Shown here one piece after another: positions 47,063 through 55,500 of a stretch of 64,000 nucleotides of DNA (position 1 is its first letter; each line of letters begins with the position of its first letter). A program made the translations under genes and the position numbers. Source of the stretch: Pseudomonas sp. TCU-HL1 (GTDB taxonomy: Bacteria > Pseudomonadota > Gammaproteobacteria > Pseudomonadales > Pseudomonadaceae); contig NZ_CP015992.1 of the NCBI RefSeq assembly GCF_001708505.1, forward strand, positions 4,030,001 through 4,094,000, written 5' to 3'. The notes beneath the pieces are model-generated. The model searched no databases. It was not told the DNA's origin and worked only from the letters and a program-made list of their open reading frames with translations.

Positions 47063-47688
47063 AGCGTCTGCTGCTCGCCCTCGCCACCCTCCTGGTGGCC
47101 GGCTGCGCCAGTGGCTATGGGCAACCCGATCTGCCCTATAAACGCTGGCGCGTCGGTATAGGCGCGCCGCGTTTCATGGAGGTCTGGGTGGAAAGCGTGG
47201 ATGTCATCGATCGTCGCGGCCTGGCCTACTTCCGTATCCATGGCGGCGTGGTGGCCTACAACGACAAGACGCCCGGTTGGTACAACGGCGGGGGGAAGAT
47301 GATGCCCGTCAGCAACGTCGACCTGCCGGAAACCCTCTTCGTGCGCTGGCAATCCCTGGTGGAGCCGCAGACCTACCGGTTGCGCATCGATATCCCACAA
47401 TGGGTGCGCGACGAGATGGTCAAGCCGCAACGGGCGTACTGCCACGGATGGGGGAAATGGATGGACAACCAATACCGCTACGACATCTCCATCGGTATGG
47501 CCCCCGGCGGCATCGTCAAGGCCTGGGTCGGCGGCCCCTGCCTGTCGAATCTGGAGATCGGTCGCTACCAGGCCAAGGTCGATCCGCGCGGGCCCTACGA
47601 GGGGCAATCCGGCGGGAAGTACTACTACCTGTCAGACGAGGCCAAGGCGTATGTCCAACAGCATGGCGTCCCCTATGACTCCTGGTAA
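47059..47688 (+). CDS. DUF2931 lipoprotein, probable Tle1 immunity protein (copy 1)
   Basis: The 209-residue protein has a lipoprotein signal (MKRLLLALATLLVAGCASGY), so it should sit in the periplasm where Tle1 phospholipases attack. DUF2931 proteins such as the one beside PAO1 Tle1 (PA3290/PA3291) are Tli immunity factors. The start overlaps the effector stop. Conserved blocks are IGAPRFMEVWVESVDVIDRRGL, cut here to the first part, and SLVEPQTYRLRIDIPQWV. The C-terminal 30 residues differ most from copy 2. Confidence 0.82.
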
Positions 47689-47752
47689 CGGCCTGGCCCA
47701 CCCCCAACCAGCGCCTGGTGTTCAACAACCAGCCGCAAGCGGGATACCCGCA

Positions 47753-48388
47753 ATGAAACGCCTGCTGCTCGCCTTGGCGATCCTCACCCTGGCCGGCTGC
47801 GCCGCCGGCCAGGGCCGCACCCGGCTGCCCTACGACTACTGGTATGTCGGGATAGGCGCCCCCCGTTACATGGAAGTCTGGGTGGAAAGCGTGGATGTCA
47901 TCGACCGCCGGGGGCTGGCGTATTTTCGTATCCGGGGCGGTGTGCCGGCCTACACCAACAAGCCGGTGGGCTGGCACCAGGGAGGTGGGGGGATGAAGCA
48001 GGTGCCGGGCGTCGATCTGCCGGAAACCCTCTTCGTGCGCTGGCAATCCCTGGTGGAGCCGCAGACCTATCGGTTGCGCATCGATATCCCGCAGTGGGTG
48101 CGCGACGAGATGGTCAAGCCGCAGCGGGCCTTTTGCAGGGCCGATGGCAAGTGGATCGACAACCTCTACCGCTACGACATCTCCATCGGTATGGCCCCCG
48201 GCGGCATCGCCAAGGCCTGGGTCGGCGGCCCCTGCCTGTCGGATCTGGAGATCGGTCGCTACCAGGCCAAGGTCGATCCGCGCGGGCCATCGGAGGGAAA
48301 AACCAACGGGCAATATGCGTGGCCCTCGCTGGAGCCGGAATCAGCAGCCTATATCAAGGAGCACGGCATTCCCTATGGCTCCTGGTAA
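47753..48388 (+). CDS. DUF2931 lipoprotein, probable Tle1 immunity protein (copy 2)
   Basis: The 211-residue paralogue of the preceding gene starts at 47753 (MKRLLLALAILTLAGCAAGQ). The lipobox and most of the core are shared with copy 1. Differences concentrate in VPAYTNKPVGWHQGGGGMKQ, FCRADGKWIDNLY and the tail EGKTNGQYAWPSLEPE. Such spread may reflect protection against variant effectors. Its ribosome region is the copied tail of the effector gene. Confidence 0.82.
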   Translation: MKRLLLALAILTLAGCAAGQGRTRLPYDYWYVGIGAPRYMEVWVESVDVIDRRGLAYFRIRGGVPAYTNKPVGWHQGGGGMKQVPGVDLPETLFVRWQSLVEPQTYRLRIDIPQWVRDEMVKPQRAFCRADGKWIDNLYRYDISIGMAPGGIAKAWVGGPCLSDLEIGRYQAKVDPRGPSEGKTNGQYAWPSLEPESAAYIKEHGIPYGSW

Positions 48389-48514
48389 TGGCATGACGCC
48401 CTCACTGGCCCCGACCGCCGGCCCGCTAGCCGCCCCCCTTGCGTCCGTCTGCGTAGACATCAGATACCGCCAAGGAAACCCCAGAGGCGAGCCATTGGAA
48501 GAGCGTACGCCCTG

Positions 48515-49213
48515 TCATTCCTCGAAATACTCCGCAAAGAACCCATCCAGCTCACCCTCGTAGCTGTCCAGCGAATACAGGGTGTCCGCCGCCAACAGGT
48601 CCAGCAGGACCAGGCCGTTGAGACTGGAATCCTCTTCGGCGGCAGCCCGCAGGCGACCGGCCATGCCCATGTTGACCAGACGCAAGTTGCGGTAGAGCTC
48701 GCGCAGGCCATCCATCTCCCAATCCGCTTCCTGCCCGCGCTGCCGTCGCAGGTGCTGACCCAGCAAATAGGTTCCCAGGGAACGGTAGAGGGTTTCAGCC
48801 GACGTACTGAATGGCCAGTGAAACCAGGCCATGGCCCGCAGCATCCGTGTGTGGGGACAACCGCTAGTAGCCCCGAGCAGCCCGAGCAATGAGCCCAGGG
48901 CTCGTTGCAGCGTCGTCTGCTGGCGGATTTCCCGGCCACGCCCGTACACGGTGACCAGCACTTCCTCGTAGGACGGTGAATGCGCCAGCACCGCCACCGG
49001 GCGCACCAGTGCGCGGGCGAAGGGGCAATCCCGCGCGTCCGCCGTCGTCAGCGGACAGTGGCTGCACTGCTGAAAGTCCAGCCGGGCCCACTCCGGCCCG
49101 TTATCCGTACAGCCACCCGACGGCGCCAGTTCCACCTCATGCTCCCAAAGGCGGCCATCAGGAAAACGGAACTCGTAGCGAACCTGTGCTTCAGCCCTTG
49201 GCTCCAGTCCCAT
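48515..49213 (-). CDS. DUF6901-like protein with cysteine-rich N-terminus
   Basis: The 232-residue soluble protein starts MGLEPRAEAQVRYEFRFPDG. The first 70 residues contain four cysteines in CTDN...FQQCSHCPL...DCPFA, likely a metal site. The following segment LGATSGCPHTRMLRAMAWFH and the helical C-terminus ending ELDGFFAEYFEE match my memory of the DUF6901 family in pseudomonads; this family name is uncertain. A fragment of a related C-terminus lies at 44783-44830. It is convergent with the immunity genes and divergent from the signalling operon. Confidence 0.65.
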   Translation of the reverse strand: MGLEPRAEAQVRYEFRFPDGRLWEHEVELAPSGGCTDNGPEWARLDFQQCSHCPLTTADARDCPFARALVRPVAVLAHSPSYEEVLVTVYGRGREIRQQTTLQRALGSLLGLLGATSGCPHTRMLRAMAWFHWPFSTSAETLYRSLGTYLLGQHLRRQRGQEADWEMDGLRELYRNLRLVNMGMAGRLRAAAEEDSSLNGLVLLDLLAADTLYSLDSYEGELDGFFAEYFEE

Positions 49214-49379
49214 GGTCTACCCTTGCTGTTCTGTTGAAGGGAAATTCCGGCGCCGCCCTACGCGTTATCGACAAGATTCAGACGCCCGAAATCTGTCATA
49301 CACTTCGTACAACAAAGTCGTACAAGCGCCAGAATTCAACCCTGACAACCGTTACATTGCGAAAAAAGCGGGCGACATC

Positions 49380-50648
49380 ATGGATAGCAGCCCTTTGGAC
49401 CTTGCAAGTGCCCTGGTAGAACACATCGAGGTGGGCGTCATCATCCTCGACCAGGAGCTGCGCATCCTTCACTGGAACACCTTCGTCAGCCAGCGCAGCG
49501 GCAAGGCACTGGCTCCGGCGCTGCAACAACCTTTGGTCAGCGTCTTTCCGGAAGCCGACACCCCGCGCCTTGAAATGATGGTCGCCAAGGCCCGCGACCA
49601 GGGCCTGCATGCCTACACCCACTGGCGCGAAGACCCCTACCTGATCCAGCTCCCCTACGGCGCCGGGGGCCAGGTCACGCCGCTGCGGCTGCAGAGCACC
49701 CTGCTCTTCCCCTTCGACTGCGGCACCGTGCGCTGCTTTGGCCTGCTGCTCTACGACACCACCGAGTTCGCCCGTTCCAACGAACAGCTCGCCGCCGCCC
49801 TGAACGCCCTGGGCAGCAAGCAACGGGAGCAGGAGCAACTGATCTACAAGTTGGAGAAGGCCAATGCCCAGCTGTTGCAGTCGGAGAAACTCGCCGCCAT
49901 TGGCCAGTTGGCCGCTGGCGTGGCCCACGAGATCAACAACCCCATCGGCTACGTCTTCTCCAACCTCAAGACCCTCAGCGGCTACGTCAACGACCTGCTG
50001 CGCATCGTCGATGCGGTGGACGGCGTCGGCAGCCTGGAGGAGCTGCAGCAGCTCAAACGCAGCCTGGAATACGACTACATCCGCAACGACGTCGAGGCCC
50101 TGATCCACGAGTCCGAGGACGGCATCGAGCGGGTGAAGAAAATCATCGCCGCCCTCAAGGACTTCTCCCACATCGAGGAAGAGGAATTCCGCGCCGCCGA
50201 CCTGCACAAAGGCTTCGACAGCACCCTCAACCTGGTCAACAACGAGCTCAAGTACAAGGCCGAGGTGGTGCGCGAGTATGGCGACCTGCCGCCGGTGGAA
50301 TGCATCCCCTCGCAGATCAACCAGGTGGTGATGAACCTCATGATCAACGCCGCTCACGCCATTGAAAGCTTCGGCCGCATTACCCTGCGCAGCGGCCACC
50401 AGGGCGACTGGGTCTGGCTGGAGGTCGAAGACAACGGCAAGGGCATCGACCCGGCCATCCTCAACCGCATCTACGAACCCTTCTTCACCACCAAGCCCGT
50501 GGGCAAGGGCACCGGCCTCGGCCTCGCGCTCTCCTACAACATCGTGCAGAAACACAACGGACGCATCGAAGTCGTCAGCCACCCCGGCCAGGGCACCCGC
50601 TTCCGCGTCTGGCTGCCCCGGCACCAGCCCGGCGAGGTGCCGACATGA
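49380..50648 (+). CDS. PAS-containing sensor histidine kinase
   Basis: The 422-residue cytoplasmic protein starts at 49380 (MDSSPLDLASALVEHIEVGV). An N-terminal PAS domain (about 10-140) leads through a coiled coil to a HisKA domain with H183 in AAGVAHEINNPIGYVFSN. An HATPase domain follows, with the N box MNLMINAAHAIE, G boxes VEDNGKGIDPAIL and GKGTGLGLALSYNIV. No membrane segment is seen. The stop overlaps the next gene by 4 bp. It resembles the PA2571-type kinase that pairs with PA2572 in PAO1 (from memory). It should phosphorylate one or more of the three receiver domains that follow. Confidence 0.88.
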   Translation: MDSSPLDLASALVEHIEVGVIILDQELRILHWNTFVSQRSGKALAPALQQPLVSVFPEADTPRLEMMVAKARDQGLHAYTHWREDPYLIQLPYGAGGQVTPLRLQSTLLFPFDCGTVRCFGLLLYDTTEFARSNEQLAAALNALGSKQREQEQLIYKLEKANAQLLQSEKLAAIGQLAAGVAHEINNPIGYVFSNLKTLSGYVNDLLRIVDAVDGVGSLEELQQLKRSLEYDYIRNDVEALIHESEDGIERVKKIIAALKDFSHIEEEEFRAADLHKGFDSTLNLVNNELKYKAEVVREYGDLPPVECIPSQINQVVMNLMINAAHAIESFGRITLRSGHQGDWVWLEVEDNGKGIDPAILNRIYEPFFTTKPVGKGTGLGLALSYNIVQKHNGRIEVVSHPGQGTRFRVWLPRHQPGEVPT

Positions 50649-51991
50649 ACGATGCCCAGCGCCGCCCCACCCTGCTGCTGGTGGATGACGAAGAACACAT
50701 CCTCAACGCCCTGCGGCGCGTCCTTCGGGGCGAGCCCTACGACGTGCTGACGGCCAGCAGCGGCAACGAAGCCCTTGCACTGCTGGCCGCCAGCGACGTT
50801 GACCTGGTGGTCTCCGACGCGCGCATGCCCGGTCTCGACGGCCCCAGCCTGCTGGCCGAAGTGCAGCGGCGCTGGCCGGAGGCCCTGCGCATCCTGCTCA
50901 CCGGCGCCACCGATCTCGACACCAGCATCCGTGCCATCAACCAGGGGCAGATTTACCGTTACCTCGGCAAACCCTGGAACGATGACGAGCTGCGCTTCAC
51001 CCTGCGCCAGGCCCTGGCCCACCAACACGCCGAACGCGAGCACCAGCGCCTGGAGCGACTCACCCTGGAACAGAACCGGCGCCTGCAGGAGCTCAACGCC
51101 AGCCTGGAACAACGGGTACTCGACCGCACCGCCGAACTGCAGCAAACCGCCGACATGCTCGATCTGGCCTATGAGGAGCTGCGCCACAGCTACGTAACCG
51201 CCACCGAAGTCTTCTCATCCCTGCTCGCCCAGCGCCTGCCCGGGGACAAGCAGGGTAACGCCCAGGTCATTGCCCTGGTTCGCGCCTTTGCCGTCGAACA
51301 CCAGCTGCCGGAAACGGACCGCCGCGACCTCGCCATGGCCGCGGCGCTCTACAATCTCGGCAAACTCACCTGGGACGACCACCTGCTCAACCGTCCCAGC
51401 GACCTGCTGCACCGCGAAGAGCGCGAACGCTACTGCCGCTACCCGGCGCAAGGCGAAAGCCTGCTGATGGCGCTGGAACCGCTGCACGATGCCGGACGGC
51501 TGATCCGCCATCACCAGGAACGCTGGAACGGCACCGGCTTCCCCGACCATCTCCACGGAGAAGAAATCCCCTTTGGCGCCCGGCTGCTCAAACTGGCGGT
51601 GGACTTCGTCGAGCTGCAATGCGGCCTGATCCTGCAACGCCCCCTGCCACGCGAAGACGCCCTGCAGTTTCTCGCCCGATACGCCGGACGCCTCTACGAC
51701 CCGGAACTCTGCCAGCAATTCATCGACCTCTGCACCCGGCACGCCCCGGACCTGCTGGAGGCCGACCCCAGCATCCTGGCGGTCGATACCCGGCGCCTGG
51801 AGCCCGGCATGATCCTGGCGCGCAACCTCCAGGCCGATAGCGGCATGCTCCTGCTCAATGCCGGCAAGCAACTCAGCCGCGCCCTGATCGACAAGCTCAC
51901 CGCCTTTGAGACCAGCGAAGGTGCGCGCTACACCCTTCACGTTCGCCAACCCGCAGCAGGGACGGACCTGGCCAAGGAGCAGCCCCGATGA
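50645..51991 (+). CDS. response regulator with degenerate HD-GYP output (YN-GFP)
   Basis: The 448-residue regulator has a receiver domain (acid pocket D14/D15, phospho-acceptor D58 in VVSDARMPG), a coiled coil (about 128-180), and an HD-GYP-like domain. The catalytic HD dyad is replaced by Y236-N237 (AALYNLGKL) and GYP is GFP at 298-300 (ERWNGTGFPDHLHGEEIPFG). c-di-GMP phosphodiesterase activity is therefore unlikely. PAO1 PA2572 is a known YN-GYP variant with a regulatory role. It overlaps both neighbours by 4 bp. Confidence 0.88.
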   Translation: MNDAQRRPTLLLVDDEEHILNALRRVLRGEPYDVLTASSGNEALALLAASDVDLVVSDARMPGLDGPSLLAEVQRRWPEALRILLTGATDLDTSIRAINQGQIYRYLGKPWNDDELRFTLRQALAHQHAEREHQRLERLTLEQNRRLQELNASLEQRVLDRTAELQQTADMLDLAYEELRHSYVTATEVFSSLLAQRLPGDKQGNAQVIALVRAFAVEHQLPETDRRDLAMAAALYNLGKLTWDDHLLNRPSDLLHREERERYCRYPAQGESLLMALEPLHDAGRLIRHHQERWNGTGFPDHLHGEEIPFGARLLKLAVDFVELQCGLILQRPLPREDALQFLARYAGRLYDPELCQQFIDLCTRHAPDLLEADPSILAVDTRRLEPGMILARNLQADSGMLLLNAGKQLSRALIDKLTAFETSEGARYTLHVRQPAAGTDLAKEQPR

Positions 51992-52524
51992 TCAAGATCC
52001 AGTTGGTCGACGACGACCCCCACATCCTCAGTGCCCTGCAACGCCTGCTGCGGCCACAGGGTTGGGCCCTACACCTGTTCGACACCCCCGAGGCGGCGCT
52101 GGCGGCCCTGGCCGAGCACCGGTACGCCGCCATCGTCTGCGACCTCAACATGCCGCAGCTGAACGGTCTGACCTACCTGCAGTTCGCTCGCCAGCGCCAG
52201 CCCGATGCCCTGCGCATGTTGCTCAGCGCCCACGGCGACCGCGCCACGCTGATGCAGGCGATCAACCGCGCCGAGGTCTATCGCTTCCTGTCCAAACCCT
52301 GGGAGAACTTCGAGATCGAAAGCGCCCTGCAGGCCGCCGTCGACCTCTTCCAGCTACGCGACGAGAACCGCCGCCTGCTGGAACAGGTACGCGGCCAGCA
52401 GGACACCCTCGACCGCCAGCGCCGCGAACTGCTGCGCCTGGAGACCAAGCACCCGGGGCTGACCCGCGTACGCCGCGACACCGACGGCGCGGTGTTGCTG
52501 GAAGGCTATGACGTGGATGACTGA
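51988..52524 (+). CDS. stand-alone receiver-domain response regulator
   Basis: The 178-residue protein has a receiver (acid pocket D8-D10, phospho-acceptor D52 in IVCDLNMPQ, conserved K in FLSKPWENFE), then a short coiled coil (residues about 120-155) and a basic tail, with no recognised output domain. It may act as a phosphate shuttle or through protein contacts. It is closely related to the receiver at the end of the next gene, sharing the FL-x-KPW block. Confidence 0.87.
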   Translation: MIKIQLVDDDPHILSALQRLLRPQGWALHLFDTPEAALAALAEHRYAAIVCDLNMPQLNGLTYLQFARQRQPDALRMLLSAHGDRATLMQAINRAEVYRFLSKPWENFEIESALQAAVDLFQLRDENRRLLEQVRGQQDTLDRQRRELLRLETKHPGLTRVRRDTDGAVLLEGYDVDD

Positions 52525-52570
52525 CTCCTCGTATTCGGGACTCCCCCAGCCATCGAGGCGGCGCGAACCC

Positions 52571-55500
52571 ATGGCCACCTACCACCGCCACTTCAGTTTC
52601 CAGGCCTTCCTGCACTGCCTGGCGTTCGCCCTGCTGGCCCTCGGGGGCATCAGCCTGATCGCCTTCGCCATTCCGACCAACCCGGCTCGACACGAACTGG
52701 TGCTGCTTCCCGACACGGCCCTGCTGACACTGCTCGCCGGTACCGCCCTGCTGTCAGCCACCCACGGGCTGCGCCGGCTGCCGCTGCTGACCGGCCTGGC
52801 GCTGATCGTCTTCGCCGGCTACAGCCTAGGGCACAACGTGCTGGCCGGCGGCAGCGACCACGGCCGCTCGTTGATCAGCAGCTACTGGCGGATCCGCAGC
52901 GAGTTGGCCATCGTCGGTGGCCTGTTCGGCCTGGCCGTGATCCTGGCAGCGACGCGCCAGGGCGGGCGCTGGCTCAGCCAACTGTGTGGCATCAGCCTGA
53001 TCGGCCTGGCGCTGATGTCCGAGCTGTCATTGCAGGGAGCCGGCCACAGCCTGCCGCGGTTTGCGTTCTACCCTGAGTCCGGGCACATCGCCAATTTCTT
53101 CACCGCCCTGCTCGGCGGCGCCGTGCTCATACTCTGCGCGCTGCCCGACGAGCACCGTCGCCTGCTCGACCGGCGCACCCTGATCACCGGCATGCTCGGC
53201 GCCCTGGCCACCTGCGTCGGCGGGTTCCTGCTCAGCCAGAACGAAGTGACCACCCTCAACACCCACAGCCATCAACTGCTGCTGCGCGCCCAATCGTCCA
53301 TCGAGAACACCCTTACCGTGCGCCTGCAACTGATGCAGCGCATGGCCGAGCGCTGGCAGAACCTGCGCGGCTTGCCGCCGGATGCGCTATGGCAACAGGA
53401 AGCCCACAGCTATCTGCGTGACTTCCCCAACATCAACCTCATCGCCCTGCTCGACGCCGACCTGAAGCCCATCCAGCAACTCGGCCGCAATCGCCAGGCG
53501 GGCGACTGGCTGGCACGCTTCCTCGCCCAGGCCGAACTGCGCGACTGGCTGCTGGCCGTGCGTCTGGGCCAAGGCGCGCAGATGAGCGCCGCGCAAAGCT
53601 TCGCCGCCGAAGACAACAGCACCCTGGTGGCCACGCCCCTGCGGATCGATGGCCGGCCCGCCGCGCTGCTGGTAGCAAGCCTGGACATCGGTGCCACCCT
53701 GGATCGCCAGTTGGGGCGGGACCTGGACGGTTTCGTACTGGAAGTCTTCGAAGGGCCCAAACGCATCTATGCTTCCGCGATGGGCAGCGAGGGGCACAGC
53801 CTGTTCCCAGTCGGCGTGCAACGCGCCAACCTCGGCCCCGAAGGGCGCTGGACCCTGCGCACCTACCAGGCCCTGCCCCGCAGCGACTACGCCGCGGTCT
53901 ACCTGCCACCGCTGTTCATGCTCTTCGGCCTGGGCTTCACCTTCCTGCTGATGGTCAGCCAACGCTTTGCGCGCCTGGCCATCGAACGCAGCCAGAACCT
54001 GCGTGAAAGCAATCGCGAACTGGAACTGAGCCTGCAGCACCAGGCACGGCTGCAGGTGCAGAACCAGCGGATCATGGACTACTCCATGGACGTGCTCTGC
54101 TCCATAGACGAAGCCGAGCGCTTCACCCAGGTCAGCCCGTCCTGCCACAGCGTGCTCGGTTACCGGCCCGAGGAAATGATCGGCCACCCCTACACCGATT
54201 TCGTCCTGGCCGAGGACCGTGAGCGAACCCGAGGCGACGTCCAGGCCATCATCCGTGGTGACTCCTGGGATGCCGTGCGCAACCGCTGCCAGCGCAAGGA
54301 CGGCAGCGTGGTCCACCTGCTCTGGTCGGCCGGTTGGTCGGAAGGCGAACGCACTCTCTTCGCCGTCGCCCACGACATCACCAGCCTGGTCCGCCACGAG
54401 GCCTACGCCGAAGACCAACGCGACATTCTCAGCATGATCTCCACCGACCAGCCGCTGCAGGACATCCTCAAGGCCATCTGCCAGATGAGCGAAACCCTGG
54501 AGCCCACCGCCCTGTGTTCGGTGCTGCTGGTGGACGGTGACCGCAAACACCTGCACCTCGGGGCCGCACCGAGCCTGCCGGAGGCCTATGGCCAGACGCT
54601 GGACGGCCTGCCCATCGGGCCGCTGTCGGGCACCTGCGGCACCGCGGTATTTCGTCGGCAGATGGTGATCAGCGAGGACATCAGCGAAGACCCGCTCTGG
54701 CACGAACATCGCGAACAGGCCCTGCGCCACGGCCTGCGGGCGTGCTGGGCGATTCCGCTGATCTCCCACCATGGCGACGTGCTCGGCACCTTCGCCGTAC
54801 ACCTGCGTCACCCCTGCGCACCGGATGACGAGGCCCTGCAGCTGATCGGCACCGCCGGACAACTGGCGGCCATCGCCATCGAACGACAGAACGACCACCT
54901 GCGCCTGCAAGTGAGCGAGCAGCGCTACCGCTCACTGTTCACTTTCAACCCCGACCCGGTGTTCTCGTTCGACCCCGAAGGGCGCTTCGTGAGTCTCAAC
55001 CAGGCCGGTTGCGAGCTGATCGGCTACAGCGCTCCGGAGCTCCCCGGCCAGAGCTTCACCAGCCTGGTACAAGCGGAGGACGTCGAACGACTGCGCCGGC
55101 ACTTCCGCACCGTGCTCCAAGGCACCGCACAACGCTACGAGTTGCGCTGCCGCAACCGCGCAGGGCAGGTCCTGGAGCTGGACATCACCAACCTGCCCAT
55201 CGTGGTCGAAGGGCAGATCGTCGGCGTGTTCGGCATTGCCAAGGACATCGGCGAACGCAACCGCATGACACGGACGCTGCAAGAAACCCTGACCCAATCC
55301 GAACGCAAGGCCCAGTTGCTGCATGGCCTGAGTGACACCGCGTTGCGTATCGGCGGCATCCTCGATACCCACGCCCTGCTGGACTTCATGTGCGAACAGC
55401 TGCGCCAGCTTGTTGGCGCCCACCAGGCGCTGTTCAACCTGGCCGACGATCAGCGTCTCGACGCCTTCTCCCTGTCCACCAAGTACCAAGCCTGGCAGGC

